A stretch of 64,000 nt of DNA from Saccharomonospora piscinae (GCF_005862235.1 NZ_VCEK01000002.1:62001-126000); one strand, 5' to 3'; positions 1 through 9,618 are shown, numbered from the stretch's first letter. A program made the numbers and translations. The notes: generated from the sequence alone by a model not told the origin.

Positions 1-41
1 TCGGGAGGTTTCCTGATCGGGACGGGTTAGCCTCTCCGGCG

Positions 42-959
42 ATGCCCCAGAACGCTTCGATGTCCCCGGAAGTCGCGACAGCTCTCGACGCCACCACGCT
101 GCTCGGCTGGTTCGACCGCCATGCCCGGGACCTGCCGTGGCGCGATCCCGAACGCACCCCGTGGGGGGTGCTGGTCAGCGAGATCATGTTGCAGCAGACC
201 CCGGTGGCCAGGGTGCTGCCGGTGTGGCGGGAGTGGCTCGACCGCTGGCCCACGCCGCAGGACCTCGCGGCCGAGAGCCAGGGCGAGATCGTGCGCGCCT
301 GGGGCAAGCTGGGCTACCCCCGGCGTGCGCTGCGGCTGCACGCCGCGGCCCGCGCGATCACGGAGCACCACGGCGGCGAGGTGCCGTCGGACGTCGAGAC
401 CCTGCTGGCGCTGCCGGGTATCGGCGCCTACACGGCGCGCGCGGTCGCCGCCTTCGCGTACGGCAGGCGCACACCGGTGGTGGACACCAACGTTCGTAGG
501 GTGGTCGCGAGGGCGGTTCACGGCGCCGGTGACGCCGGTCCGCCGTCCACCCGGCGCGATCTCGACGACGTCGACGCACTGCTTCCGGAGGGCCCCGACG
601 AGGCCCGCGCGGCACGGTTCTCGGCGGCGCTGATGGAGCTCGGTGCGTTGATCTGCACGGCGCGCTCGCCGCGGTGCGCCGACTGCCCTTTCTCCGCTTC
701 CTGCGCATGGCAGAAGGCGGGCCGACCTGCGTATTCGGGGCCGGCCAAACCCACACAGCGCTACGGCGGCACCGATCGGCACGTGCGCGGTCTGCTGCTC
801 GACGTGCTGCGCGCGACGACCGAGCCGGTGACGAAGGAACAGCTCGATGTGGCGTGGCCGAAAGCGGGTCAACGCGACGCCTGTCTGGACTCGCTGCTGA
901 CCGACGGGCTGGTGGAACAGACGGGAGACGGGCGTTTCGCGCTGCCGGGTGAGCATTGA
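42..959 (+). CDS. mutY: A/G-specific adenine DNA glycosylase MutY
   Basis: Base-excision repair enzyme that removes adenine mispaired with 8-oxoguanine. The 305-residue product carries the MutY signature SEIMLQQT with the catalytic Glu at residue 47, a helix-hairpin-helix (LPGIGAYTARAVAAFAYG), the HhH-GPD aspartate in VDTNVRRV, and a C-x6-C-x2-C-x5-C iron-sulfur loop (CTARSPRCADCPFSASC). It lacks the C-terminal NUDIX-like 8-oxoG recognition domain of E. coli MutY; short forms like this are usual in actinobacteria. The start is ambiguous: ATG at 42 and ATG at 60 are both possible and neither has a convincing ribosome site. Order mutY-hydrolase-mhuD-amidase-clpC matches the mycobacterial neighbourhood. 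Confidence 0.95.
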   Translation: MPQNASMSPEVATALDATTLLGWFDRHARDLPWRDPERTPWGVLVSEIMLQQTPVARVLPVWREWLDRWPTPQDLAAESQGEIVRAWGKLGYPRRALRLHAAARAITEHHGGEVPSDVETLLALPGIGAYTARAVAAFAYGRRTPVVDTNVRRVVARAVHGAGDAGPPSTRRDLDDVDALLPEGPDEARAARFSAALMELGALICTARSPRCADCPFSASCAWQKAGRPAYSGPAKPTQRYGGTDRHVRGLLLDVLRATTEPVTKEQLDVAWPKAGQRDACLDSLLTDGLVEQTGDGRFALPGEH

Positions 960-1018
960 CACAAAAGGTGGGTTAGTTGGCAAGATCTTCACCACGTCGT
1001 TGCGAGGGAGAGATCATC

Positions 1019-1951
1019 ATGGCCGACACACCCGCCATCAACCGCCGCACGCTGTTGCTCGGCGGCGGACTCGCCGTCAGTGCCGTCGGGGCCGCGCTCA
1101 CCCTGCCCGCCCAGGCCACGGCAGCACCCCGCCCACAGGCTCCTCCGCTGGTCTACGGCACCGGCTACTGGGGCGCCAGGCCGCCGAGCGCGCCCATCAC
1201 GATGCTGAACCACGCGCCGACCTACATCGTCGTGCACCACACGGTCAACCCGGGCAACACCACCGACTACTCACTCGAACGTGCCTTCGCCATCTCCCGC
1301 AGCATCCAGAACTTCCACATGGACTCCAACGGCTGGATCGACAGCGGCCAGCAGTTCACCATCAGCCGCGGTGGCCACATGACCGAAGGCAGGCACCGCA
1401 GTTACGAGGCGGTCGCCGGTGGCACCCAGCACGTCATGGGAGCCAACGTCGGCAACCACAACAGCGAGGTCATCGGCATCGAGAACGAGGGCCTCTACAC
1501 GGACGTCGACGTCACCCCGGCGCTGTGGGACTCGCTCGTCGAACTCGTCGCCTTCATCGCGTCGCAGTACGGCATCAGCCCTGACCTGATCAGGGGCCAC
1601 CGCGACTTCAACGCCACCGCCTGCCCCGGCGACGTGCTGTACGCGAGGCTGCCCGAGCTGCGGGATGCGGTGGCGGCCAGGCTCGGCGTCGCGACCGCCC
1701 GCCGGACCGAGCCGTCGCTGCTGCTGCGCCCCGGCGACCGGGGCGAGAACGTGCGGATCGCGCAGACCCGGCTGCGGGCACACGGTTACGCGGTGCCCAC
1801 CGACGGCGAGTTCGACGAGCGGACGCGCGACGCCGTGGCGGAGTTCGCGGCGAGCCACGGGCTCGACAAGCCCACGTGCCTGGCAAGCGCCATGGCCGAC
1901 GAACGCGGGTTCATCGGGCCCGACGTATGGAACCTGCTCGCGCCGCAGTGA
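1019..1951 (+). CDS. Secreted PGRP-type N-acetylmuramoyl-L-alanine amidase with peptidoglycan-binding domain
   Basis: Predicted cell-wall hydrolase, 310 residues. The ATG at 1019 is chosen because GAGGGAGAG (1004-1012) lies 6 bases upstream; an earlier in-frame codon at 977 has no such site. The N-terminus is a twin-arginine signal (NRRTLLLGGG followed by a hydrophobic run ending near TAAP). The amidase_2/PGRP core shows zinc-ligand motifs IVVHHTV and RGHRDFNATACPGD, and the C-terminal third (from about RRTEPSLLLRPGDRG) looks like a PG_binding_1 repeat. M. tuberculosis Rv3594 is a comparable neighbour. It cleaves the MurNAc-L-Ala bond in known family members; the substrate here is inferred. 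Confidence 0.9.
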   Translation: MADTPAINRRTLLLGGGLAVSAVGAALTLPAQATAAPRPQAPPLVYGTGYWGARPPSAPITMLNHAPTYIVVHHTVNPGNTTDYSLERAFAISRSIQNFHMDSNGWIDSGQQFTISRGGHMTEGRHRSYEAVAGGTQHVMGANVGNHNSEVIGIENEGLYTDVDVTPALWDSLVELVAFIASQYGISPDLIRGHRDFNATACPGDVLYARLPELRDAVAARLGVATARRTEPSLLLRPGDRGENVRIAQTRLRAHGYAVPTDGEFDERTRDAVAEFAASHGLDKPTCLASAMADERGFIGPDVWNLLAPQ

Positions 1952-1959
1952 AGCCGCGC

Positions 1960-1996
1960 CGATGTGCTCGGGCGTGCTCAGCGTCCGAGCACATCG
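1960..1996. terminator. Bidirectional hairpin between convergent genes
   Basis: Perfect 12-bp inverted repeat: CGATGTGCTCGG at 1960-1971 and CCGAGCACATCG at 1985-1996, with a 13-base loop. It sits just after the amidase stop and overlaps the last codons of the convergent hydrolase gene, so it can serve both transcripts. There is no U-tract, as is common in high-GC actinobacteria. Confidence 0.75.
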
Positions 1997-2754
1997 GACA
2001 GAAACGCCTCCACCGCGCCCCGGTAGGTCTCGGGCCGGTCGTCGTGGACGACGTGGCCGGCGCCCCGCACCACCACGTGCCGCCCCTGCGGGACACGCCG
2101 GGCCAGCTCCGCCTGCTGCCCCTCGGGCATCGCCGTGTGCTCGGCCTCCACCACCAGCAGCGGGCAGCGCACCCGCTCGGCGTGGTCCCAGTAGGAGCGC
2201 TCACCCCACTCGCCCGCGATCGCGTACAGATCGTCGAGATCGGCGATGAGGTGGTAGCCGTCGTCGCGCTCCTCGACGCACTCGACGAAGTAGTCGCCGA
2301 CGTCACCGAAGAAATCCCGGACGTGCGCCAGCGAGCGGAACGGCACGGGCCACGACGCGAAGTGGCCCCGCCACGGCCGCACGGTCCTGCCGCGCTGGTC
2401 GGGTGCCATGTCCTCGACCACCACCGCGGTCACCAGCTCGGGCGAGCGCGCGGCCGTCACCCAGGCGTGCAGTCCGCCCATCGAGTGCCCGATCAGCACG
2501 GCGGGCCCCTCGTCCAGCGTGCGGACGAGCGCGGCGACGTCGTCGGCGAACTCCTCGGTGGTCGCCGGGCCACGGCGCGGCGCCCGGCCGTGGCCCCGCG
2601 CGTCGAGCCCCACGACGTGACCGTACGCGGTGAGCCACCGCGCCGTCCGCCACCACGTCGTCGCGCGTCCCATCAGCCCGTGCAGCAGCACGACCGGACG
2701 CCCGGTCCCGCCGAAGTCGACCACACCGGCGCCCGGCGGACCCGAATCGGGCAT
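1978..2754 (-). CDS. Alpha/beta-fold hydrolase
   Basis: 258-residue serine hydrolase of the alpha/beta family. The oxyanion HG motif (VVLLHGLMG), the nucleophile elbow GHSMGG and the C-terminal catalytic His (GAGHVVHDD) are visible. The substrate is unknown. The ATG at 2754 is preferred over an upstream extension because GGAGG (complement of 2763-2767) lies 8 bases before it. The equivalent gene in M. tuberculosis is Rv3591c, next to mhuD. The start is only 13 bases from the divergent peptidase start, so its promoter must lie inside that gene. Confidence 0.88.
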   Translation of the reverse strand: MPDSGPPGAGVVDFGGTGRPVVLLHGLMGRATTWWRTARWLTAYGHVVGLDARGHGRAPRRGPATTEEFADDVAALVRTLDEGPAVLIGHSMGGLHAWVTAARSPELVTAVVVEDMAPDQRGRTVRPWRGHFASWPVPFRSLAHVRDFFGDVGDYFVECVEERDDGYHLIADLDDLYAIAGEWGERSYWDHAERVRCPLLVVEAEHTAMPEGQQAELARRVPQGRHVVVRGAGHVVHDDRPETYRGAVEAFLSDVLGR

Positions 2755-2767
2755 TAGGCTTTCCTCC

Positions 2768-4201
2768 ATGATCGACCGCCACCGGTGGGCGGTCTCGCTG
2801 TGCGGACTCGCCTGCATCGCGACCGCCTGCACCGCCCCGGAGCCCCCCGACGACACCGGCCCCGTCCGTACGGGAGACCGCCACGGGTCCGAGGGAATCG
2901 GCGATCCGTATTACCCCCGTGCTGGCAACGGCGGCTACGACGTCGAAGACTACGCGGTCACCGTGCGCTACGACCCGGAGCGGGACCGGCTCACCGGGGA
3001 CACCACCGTCACCGCGACCGCCACGCGTGAGCTGACCCGGTTCAACCTGGACCTGCGCGGCTTCGCCGTGTCGTCGGTGGAGGTCGGCGGTGAACCGGCC
3101 GATTTCACGCGGGAGGGCGACGCGGAGCTGGTCATCACACCGGCCGACCCGCTCGCGGAGGGCGAGACGATCGAGACGCGCGTGCGCTACGACGGCGAAC
3201 CGATCGCGGCGGACGCGGGGCAACTGGGCGGAAACGGCTGGTACCGCACGGACTCCGGCGGCGCCTTCGTCCTCGGCGAACCGGAATCGGCGTCGTACTG
3301 GTTCCCCGTGAACGAACACCCCAGGGACAAGGCCACGTTCAACCTCACCGCCTCAGTACCCGAAGGCTGGACGGCCGTCAGCATCGGCACCGGCGGCGAG
3401 CCGACCACCCGCGACGGCTGGACCACGAGCACCTGGACCGAACCCGACCCCGTCGCCAGCTACCTCACGGTGTTCGCCGTGGACCGGTTCACCGTCGAGA
3501 CCGGCGAGCTGCCCGACGGCACCCCCGTCCGCAACGCCTTCGCCCCCGGAGCCGACGACGCGCGCGACGACGCCGCCAGGGTGCCGGAGATCGTCGACTT
3601 CCTGAGCGAGCACTTCGGGGACTATCCCGCGAGCACGGCGGGCGGCATCTACCTCGACCACGCGACCGGTTTCGCCCTGGAGACCCAGGGCACGCCCACC
3701 TACCCGGCGGGGCCCACGACCGACCTGGTCGTCCACGAACTCGCCCACCAGTGGTACGGCAATTCGGTGTCGGTGCATTCGTGGGCCGACATCTGCCTCA
3801 ACGAGTGCTTCGCCAGCTACGCCACGTGGCTGTGGGCCGAGCGGCAGGGCGCCGACCTCGACGCCTTCTACCGGGACAGCATCGAGTCGAGCCGCGACAA
3901 CTCGGCCTTCTGGCAGGCCGAGCTCTACGACATGGGCGCGGGCAACGAGTTCGGAGCCGTCTACAGCAAGGGTCCCCTGGCGCTGCACGCGCTGCGGTTG
4001 CGGATCGGCGACGAGGCGTTCGCCCGGGTCCTGCGCGAGTGGCCCGCCGAACACGCGGGCGGCAACGCGGCCTGGGAGGAGTTCGAACGCTTCACCGAGA
4101 AGATCGCGGGCGAGGACCTCGACGACTTCTTCTCGGCCTGGTTCCGCGAGTCCGGCCTGCCCGCCGACGAGCACCTCCATCCGAGGCCGCCCGGGGGTTG
4201 A
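2768..4201 (+). CDS. M1-family zinc metallopeptidase, likely exported
   Basis: 477-residue gluzincin aminopeptidase. The zinc site is HELAHQWYGN followed about 18 residues on by the third ligand Glu in NECFASY, typical of M1 enzymes. An N-terminal beta-sandwich region precedes it; the C-terminal HEAT-like domain of large aminopeptidases N is missing, so this is a compact form. The N-terminus has a hydrophobic signal ending in CIATAC, a weak lipobox, suggesting an exported lipoprotein. The ATG at 2768 is the only sensible start but has no ribosome site, since the bases upstream are the hydrolase leader; leaderless translation is possible. Confidence 0.88.
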   Translation: MIDRHRWAVSLCGLACIATACTAPEPPDDTGPVRTGDRHGSEGIGDPYYPRAGNGGYDVEDYAVTVRYDPERDRLTGDTTVTATATRELTRFNLDLRGFAVSSVEVGGEPADFTREGDAELVITPADPLAEGETIETRVRYDGEPIAADAGQLGGNGWYRTDSGGAFVLGEPESASYWFPVNEHPRDKATFNLTASVPEGWTAVSIGTGGEPTTRDGWTTSTWTEPDPVASYLTVFAVDRFTVETGELPDGTPVRNAFAPGADDARDDAARVPEIVDFLSEHFGDYPASTAGGIYLDHATGFALETQGTPTYPAGPTTDLVVHELAHQWYGNSVSVHSWADICLNECFASYATWLWAERQGADLDAFYRDSIESSRDNSAFWQAELYDMGAGNEFGAVYSKGPLALHALRLRIGDEAFARVLREWPAEHAGGNAAWEEFERFTEKIAGEDLDDFFSAWFRESGLPADEHLHPRPPGG

Positions 4202-4239
4202 GGCGGCACCGGCGGCCACAGCACCGCTACCGTGGCGGT

Positions 4240-4548
4240 ATGGCTGTTGTGAAGATCAACGCGATCTCCGTGCCCGAGGGCGCGGGTCCGGAACTCGAGA
4301 AGCGTTTCGCCGCCCGGCTGCACGCCGTCGACGACCAGCCGGGTTTCCTCGGCTTCGAACTGCTGCGCCCGGTCTCCGGCGACGACCGCTACTTCGTGTA
4401 CACGAAGTGGGAGTCCGAGGAGCACTACCAGGCATGGGCCGACGGCCCGGCGAGGCAGGCGCACTCGGGTGAGCGCGCCAAGCCGGTGGCCAGCGGCGCG
4501 AGCCTGCTGGAGTTCGAGGTCGTCCAGAGCACCGAACCCCGCTCGTAG
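4240..4548 (+). CDS. mhuD: MhuD-like heme-degrading monooxygenase (ABM fold)
   Basis: 102-residue antibiotic-biosynthesis-monooxygenase-fold protein. Asn7, Trp66 and His75 fall at the same residue numbers as the active-site Asn7, Trp66 and His75 of M. tuberculosis MhuD (Rv3592), and the neighbourhood is also shared, so I assign it as an MhuD orthologue. MhuD is a cytosolic dimer that opens heme to mycobilins and releases iron without CO. The stop overlaps the GTG start of the downstream sirtuin (TAGTG), so the two are translationally coupled. No iron-box was identified upstream by eye. Confidence 0.87.
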   Translation: MAVVKINAISVPEGAGPELEKRFAARLHAVDDQPGFLGFELLRPVSGDDRYFVYTKWESEEHYQAWADGPARQAHSGERAKPVASGASLLEFEVVQSTEPRS

Positions 4549-5366
4549 TGCGGGACGAGTACCGGCGCGCGGCCGAGGTACTCCACTCGGCCGACGCGCT
4601 GCTGGTGTGTGCGGGTGCGGGCATGGGCGTGGACTCCGGGCTGCCCGACTTCCGCGGCGACGAGGGCTTCTGGCGTGCCTACCCGCCGTACGCCCGGCTG
4701 GGGTTGCGATTCGTCGAGCTGGCCGACCCGGACCACTTCGCGGACGACCCGGAGCTGGCCTGGGGTTTCTACGGCCACCGGCTCGCGCTGTACCGGACCA
4801 CGCGCCCGCACGCCGGATTCGACATCCTCCGCGCGTGGGGCGAGACCAAGCCGGGCGGCGTCGCCGTGTTCACGTCGAACGTCGACGGCCAGTTTCAGCG
4901 CGCCGGGTTCGCTGACGTGGCAGAGGTCCACGGCTCGATCCACCACCTCCAGTGTCTCGCCCACTGCGGCGCGGGGGTCTGGCCTGCCGACGACGTCGTC
5001 GTGGACGTGGACACCACCACCATGCGGGCACGCCCGCCGCTGCCGTCGTGCCCGCACTGCGGCGGCCTCGCCCGACCGAACATTCTGATGTTCGGCGACG
5101 GTGACTGGCTCGGCGACCGCTCACAGGCCCAGCTCGACGCCTACACCGCCTGGCGGCGCGCGGCGCGGTCACTGGCCGTCGTGGAACTCGGGGCCGGGCT
5201 CGCCGTTCCCACCGTCCGCAGGCAGGCCGAGCTGGCCAGCGCGGCCGGGGGCACGCTCGTGCGGATCAACCCGCGAGAACCGCAGGTGCGCCACGGCCGG
5301 GGCGTGTCGCTTCCCGTCGGCGCGCTGGAGGCGCTCACGGCGCTCGACGCCCTGCTGAACTCCTGA
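4548..5366 (+). CDS. Sir2-family NAD-dependent protein deacylase, atypical
   Basis: 272-residue sirtuin. The NAD-binding motif is GAGMGVDSGLPDFRG where most sirtuins have GAGxSxxSGIPDFR, the second is TSNVDG (usually TQNID), and the catalytic His is in EVHGS. A zinc ribbon is formed by CLAHC and, later, CPHCGG. Motif changes place it among the divergent bacterial sirtuins; whether it deacetylates lysine or acts on another acyl or ADP-ribose group is unknown. The GTG start at 4548 overlaps the mhuD stop. It converges with the next gene with one base between stops. Confidence 0.88.
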   Translation: MRDEYRRAAEVLHSADALLVCAGAGMGVDSGLPDFRGDEGFWRAYPPYARLGLRFVELADPDHFADDPELAWGFYGHRLALYRTTRPHAGFDILRAWGETKPGGVAVFTSNVDGQFQRAGFADVAEVHGSIHHLQCLAHCGAGVWPADDVVVDVDTTTMRARPPLPSCPHCGGLARPNILMFGDGDWLGDRSQAQLDAYTAWRRAARSLAVVELGAGLAVPTVRRQAELASAAGGTLVRINPREPQVRHGRGVSLPVGALEALTALDALLNS

Positions 5367-5367
5367 G

Positions 5368-6363
5368 TCACTCCGGCAGACGCAGGTGCGCGACCACCGC
5401 ACGGTGATCGCTTCCCTCGACCACGGGCGCGTCGAAGTGCAACACGGCCGCCTCGTCCGCCACGAGCACGTGATCGATCGGCACCGGCGGGCCGATCCTG
5501 CGCCGGGGCCACGTCGGCGTCAGCGCGGCACCGCGCTGTTCCGCGGCGTCGACGTAGCCGGTCTCCAGCAACGCCCGCAACGCCGCGTGGTCGAGAGTCG
5601 CGTTGAAGTCACCCGCCAGCACCCGCACGACGTCACCGGAGCCGGGTGCGGGCAGGGCCGCGAGGTCCGAGCGCCACCCGTCGGCATCGGTGACCGGGGG
5701 CACCGGATGGACGGCGACCACGTCCACCGGCGTGCTGTCGGGCAGCATGACGCGGGCACTGGGCTGGGAGAACGTCGACGGCCCCGTGGCCTCCAGTTCC
5801 TCCATCGGATACCGGGACAGGATCGCCGAGCCCACCCCGGCACCGGCGGGATAGGCGATCTCGTACGGCAACAGGCTCCGCAGGCCGGCCTCCCGGAGTG
5901 CGGTCCGTGCCGGGCCGTCGAGTTCGAGCAGCGAGAGGACGTCGACGCGGTGTGTCCGCACCAGGTCGACGACCGCCTGCGGATTCGCCTTCCCGAAGTA
6001 CAGGTTCAGCGCCGCCACGCGCACCTCGGGGCCGGTCACGGCCGGCTGGGTGTCCGGGACGACACGAGGCACCAGCGGCGCCGCGAGCAGCAGCGCCAGT
6101 ACCACCGAGACGCCACCCCGCCACCACCGCCTGCGCACCAGCAACGCCAACGCCCACAACGCCGCCGCGAGCGCCACGTAGGGCGTCAGAGCCAACGCGG
6201 CGGCCGTGACGCGACCGCCGTCGTGGCCGAACACCTCCGACACGACCAGGCGAAGCGCGGCGAAGACACCGAGTACGCCCCACACCACGACCGAGCCCGC
6301 GAACCACCACCCGCGACGCGCGCGTCGGGGCCCACCGCCCGGGGCACTCTCCACCGCCACCAC
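5368..6363 (-). CDS. Membrane-anchored endonuclease/exonuclease/phosphatase-family protein
   Basis: 331 residues. The first about 100 contain three predicted membrane helices after an Arg-rich N-terminus; the rest is an EEP catalytic domain facing outward if topology follows the usual rule. Visible EEP motifs are ALNLYFG, LLELDG (metal-binding Glu), GDFNAT, PIDHVL and GSDHRAV. Members hydrolyse phosphodiesters or phospholipids; the substrate here is unknown. GTG at 6363 is used; GTG at 6360 is an alternative. Confidence 0.85.
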   Translation of the reverse strand: MVAVESAPGGGPRRARRGWWFAGSVVVWGVLGVFAALRLVVSEVFGHDGGRVTAAALALTPYVALAAALWALALLVRRRWWRGGVSVVLALLLAAPLVPRVVPDTQPAVTGPEVRVAALNLYFGKANPQAVVDLVRTHRVDVLSLLELDGPARTALREAGLRSLLPYEIAYPAGAGVGSAILSRYPMEELEATGPSTFSQPSARVMLPDSTPVDVVAVHPVPPVTDADGWRSDLAALPAPGSGDVVRVLAGDFNATLDHAALRALLETGYVDAAEQRGAALTPTWPRRRIGPPVPIDHVLVADEAAVLHFDAPVVEGSDHRAVVAHLRLPE

Positions 6364-6444
6364 ACGAGCAGCCTGCCAGACGGCCGGACGGCGCCCGGAT
6401 CGGTACTCCCTCGCCCACCGCGCAACCGCGCGACACGACGGGGA

Positions 6445-6500
6445 CTGCGGACACGGCTACGCAGCCTGCGGACACGGCTACGCAGGCTGCGGACACGGCG
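6445..6500. repeat. 21-bp tandem repeat, 2.7 copies
   Basis: Two copies of a unit reading CTGCGGACACGGCTACGCAG plus one variable base (6445-6465, 6466-6486) and a partial third copy (6487-6500). It lies between the EEP gene start and the clpC terminator. No function is evident. Confidence 0.7.
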
Positions 6501-6504
6501 CGAC

Positions 6505-6547
6505 GACGGCGGGCCCCCCCGCGCTGATCGCACGAGGGCCCGCCGTC
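6505..6547 (-). terminator. clpC transcription terminator hairpin
   Basis: Perfect 12-bp inverted repeat GACGGCGGGCCC (6505-6516) and GGGCCCGCCGTC (6536-6547) with a 19-base loop, starting 19 bases past the clpC stop. No U-tract follows on the minus strand. Confidence 0.75.
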
Positions 6548-6565
6548 ACGGTTCTTCTGTTGTGG

Positions 6566-9118
6566 TTACTCCTGCTCCGGCTCGCCGGACTCCTCGCTGC
6601 CCGCCGCGGCGATGCTCACCGGCGGCGCGTCGGGGACGTCCAGCGGCTTGGCCTCGCCGCGGAAGGTGAACCGGGCCTGGTCGTCGTTCACGTCGCCGAC
6701 CTCCCAGTTCTCCACGTCCACGATGATGATCTGGCCGGGCTGAACCTCGCCGAACAGGATCTTCTCGGACAGCTGGTCCTCGATCTCCCGCTGGATGGTG
6801 CGACGCAGCGGCCGGGCACCGAGCACCGGGTCGAAGCCGCGCTTGGCCAGCAGAGCCTTGGCCCTGTCGGTGAGCTCCAGGGCCATGTCCTTGCCCCTGA
6901 GCGCCTCCTCGACCCGCGAGGACATCAGGTCCACCATCTCGATGATCTGATTCTGCGTGAGCTGGTGGAAGACGATGATGTCGTCGATCCGGTTGAGGAA
7001 CTCGGGCCGGAAGTGCTTCTTCATCTCCTCGTTGACCTTTTGCTTCATCTTGTCGTAGCGGGTTTCCTCGTCGGAACCCGAAGAGAAGCCGAGGCTCACG
7101 GACTTGGAGATGTCCTGCGTGCCCAGGTTCGAGGTGAAGATCAGCACCGTGTTCTTGAAGTCGACCGTGCGACCCTGACCGTCGGTGAGCCGACCGTCCT
7201 CAAGGACCTGCAACAGCGTGTTGTAGATCTCCTGGTGGGCCTTCTCGATCTCGTCGAAGAGCACCACGGAGAACGGCTTGCGGCGCACCTTCTCGGTGAG
7301 CTGACCGCCCTCCTCGTAGCCGACGTAGCCCGGAGGGGCACCGAACAGCCGCGAGGCGGTGTAGCGGTCGTGGAACTCACCCATGTCGATCTGGATGAGC
7401 GCGTCGTCCTCACCGAACAGGAAGTTCGCCAGCGCCTTCGACAGCTCCGTCTTCCCGACACCGGACGGACCGGCGAAGATGAACGAGCCCGACGGGCGCT
7501 TCGGGTCCTTCAGGCCCGCCCGCGTACGGCGGATGGCCTGCGACACGGCCTTGACCGCGTCCTCCTGGCCGATGATCCGCTTGTGCAGCTCGTCCTCCAT
7601 GCGGAGCAGCCGGGTGGTCTCCTCCTCGGTGAGCTTGAACACCGGGATACCGGTCCAGTTGGCGAGGACCTCGGCGATCTGCTCGTCGTCGACCTCCGCG
7701 ACGACGTCCAGGTCACCGTCCTTCCACTGCTTCTCGCGCTCGGACTTCTGGCCGAGGAGGGTCTTCTCCTCGTCGCGCAGCCGTGCGGCCCGCTCGAAGT
7801 CCTGGGCGTCGATGGCCGACTCCTTCTCCCGGCGCACGTCGGCGATCTTCTCGTCGAACTCACGCAGGTCCGGCGGCGCGGTCATCCGGCGGATGCGCAT
7901 GCGCGCACCGGCCTCGTCGATGAGGTCGATCGCCTTGTCCGGCAGGTACCGGTCGTTGATGTAGCGGTCGGCCAGCGTCGCGGCGGCCACCAGTGCCGAG
8001 TCGGTGATCGACACGCGGTGGTGGGCCTCGTAGCGGTCGCGCAGACCCTTGAGGATCTCGATGGTGTGCTCCAGCGACGGCTCGCCGACCTGGATCGGCT
8101 GGAACCGGCGCTCCAGCGCGGCGTCCTTCTCGATGTACTTGCGGTACTCCTCGAGCGTGGTCGCGCCGATGGTCTGCAGCTCACCCCGGGCCAGCATCGG
8201 CTTGAGGATGCTCGCCGCGTCGATCGCACCCTCGGCGGCACCCGCGCCGACGAGCGTGTGCAGCTCGTCGATGAACAGGATGATGTCGCCGCGAGTCTTG
8301 ATCTCCTTGAGGACCTTCTTCAGCCGCTCCTCGAAGTCACCGCGATAGCGGGACCCGGCCACCAGCGACCCGAGGTCGAGGGTGTAGAGCTGCTTGTCCT
8401 TCAACGTCTCGGGCACCTCGCCCTTGACGATGTTCTGGGCCAGCCCCTCGACGACGGCGGTCTTGCCGACGCCGGGCTCACCGATCAGGACAGGGTTGTT
8501 CTTGGTGCGGCGGGACAGCACCTGCATGACCCGCTCGATCTCCTTGCTGCGCCCGATGACCGGGTCGAGCTTGCCCTCACGCGCCGAGGCGGTGAGGTTG
8601 CGCCCGAACTGGTCGAGCACGAGCGACGACGACGGGGTGCCCTCGCCACGGCCCGCACCGGCCTCCGCAGGCTCCTTGCCCTGGTAACCGGACAGCAACT
8701 GCAGCACCTGCTGCCGCACCCGGTTCAGGTCGGCGCCCAGCTTGACCAGCACCTGCGCGGCCACGCCCTCGCCCTCGCGGATCAGGCCCAGCAGGATGTG
8801 CTCGGTACCGATGTAGTTGTGCCCGAGCTGCAGCGCCTCGCGCAGCGACAGCTCCAACACCTTTTTGGCACGCGGCGTGAAGGGGATGTGCCCGCTGGGG
8901 GCCTGCTGGCCCTGGCCGATGATCTCCTCGACCTGCTGGCGGACACCCTCCAGCGCGATACCCAACGACTCGAGCGCCTTGGCGGCGACACCCTCACCCT
9001 CGTGGATCAAACCCAGGAGGATGTGCTCGGTGCCGATGTAGTTGTGGTTGAGCATCCGGGCCTCTTCTTGGGCCAGGACAACCACCCGCCTCGCGCGGTC
9101 GGTGAACCTTTCGAACAT
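6566..9118 (-). CDS. clpC: ATP-dependent Clp protease ATPase subunit ClpC
   Basis: 850-residue HSP100 unfoldase that feeds proteins to ClpP; close in length to mycobacterial ClpC1. It starts [10 protein letters not shown], with two Clp-N repeats (about residues 1-145), NBD1 Walker A GEPGVGKT at 213-220, a UVR segment in the middle domain ([15 protein letters not shown]), and NBD2 with Walker [12 protein letters not shown] at 9118 is chosen over a longer reading because a GAGGGAGTGGGA ribosome site lies directly upstream and the protein begins as in ClpC1. It is monocistronic, with a terminator downstream and a 500-base gene-free region upstream. ClpC1 is the target of cyclomarin and lassomycin in mycobacteria. 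Confidence 0.98.
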   Translation of the reverse strand: MFERFTDRARRVVVLAQEEARMLNHNYIGTEHILLGLIHEGEGVAAKALESLGIALEGVRQQVEEIIGQGQQAPSGHIPFTPRAKKVLELSLREALQLGHNYIGTEHILLGLIREGEGVAAQVLVKLGADLNRVRQQVLQLLSGYQGKEPAEAGAGRGEGTPSSSLVLDQFGRNLTASAREGKLDPVIGRSKEIERVMQVLSRRTKNNPVLIGEPGVGKTAVVEGLAQNIVKGEVPETLKDKQLYTLDLGSLVAGSRYRGDFEERLKKVLKEIKTRGDIILFIDELHTLVGAGAAEGAIDAASILKPMLARGELQTIGATTLEEYRKYIEKDAALERRFQPIQVGEPSLEHTIEILKGLRDRYEAHHRVSITDSALVAAATLADRYINDRYLPDKAIDLIDEAGARMRIRRMTAPPDLREFDEKIADVRREKESAIDAQDFERAARLRDEEKTLLGQKSEREKQWKDGDLDVVAEVDDEQIAEVLANWTGIPVFKLTEEETTRLLRMEDELHKRIIGQEDAVKAVSQAIRRTRAGLKDPKRPSGSFIFAGPSGVGKTELSKALANFLFGEDDALIQIDMGEFHDRYTASRLFGAPPGYVGYEEGGQLTEKVRRKPFSVVLFDEIEKAHQEIYNTLLQVLEDGRLTDGQGRTVDFKNTVLIFTSNLGTQDISKSVSLGFSSGSDEETRYDKMKQKVNEEMKKHFRPEFLNRIDDIIVFHQLTQNQIIEMVDLMSSRVEEALRGKDMALELTDRAKALLAKRGFDPVLGARPLRRTIQREIEDQLSEKILFGEVQPGQIIIVDVENWEVGDVNDDQARFTFRGEAKPLDVPDAPPVSIAAAGSEESGEPEQE

Positions 9119-9618
9119 TCCCACTCCCTCGACTGCTGCGCCGGCGGCCCGATCTCGGTCCGGCTCGCTGGCCGGTGAGCTCGGCACCGTGTGACCACTG
9201 TAGTAGCCGAGCGCGTGTGTCGGCGTACCACTGGTGCGGATCGATGCCGTGGGGTGGAGCTCCACGGACCCGCTGGCACACGCGAGAGACGCGCTCACAG
9301 TCGACTCATTGCTGGCTGCTGACGTACGGAACAACGAACGGACCCGTGGCGGAATTCCGGTGAGCCGCCCTGTCCGCTCACCGCGAACAGGCGACTGCCA
9401 GGGCTCGCCCGTCCGGACGGTACCGCTGGGACCGCGGGGTCCGCAGGGGCCGCAGGGGCCGCAGGGTCGACGGCAGGTGTCTCGCGTCTTCCGGAAACCA
9501 CGCGGGCTCCCCCCATCGGAGTAGCGGCGCCGAACACGTCATCACGGACGGCGTTCAGCGTGATACTCACCACAGCAGCACAACTGGCCGTGGGGCCCTG
9601 GATACGAGAGCCACCGCG
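9119..9618. other. 500-base gene-free region upstream of clpC
   Basis: It holds the clpC leader and promoter on the minus strand; I could not place a convincing -35/-10 pair or a ClgR or HAIR operator. Around 9440-9467 there is a GC-rich 9-bp tandem repeat (GGGGCCGCA-like units) that would read as a short collagen-like Gly-Pro-Gln run on the plus strand. No reading frame here has a ribosome site or a recognisable product. Confidence 0.5.

Noticed and set aside
6206-9178. Long open frame antisense to clpC (about 990 codons)
   Set aside because: High-GC codon bias on the clpC strand opens the opposite frame. The translation is Leu/Asp/Val-rich without domain motifs, and clpC is unmistakable.
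9234-9573. Short collagen-like (Gly-Pro-Gln) plus-strand frame and a Pro/Ala-rich minus-strand frame
   Set aside because: Both arise from a 9-bp GC-rich tandem repeat, without ribosome sites or protein-like composition outside the repeat.
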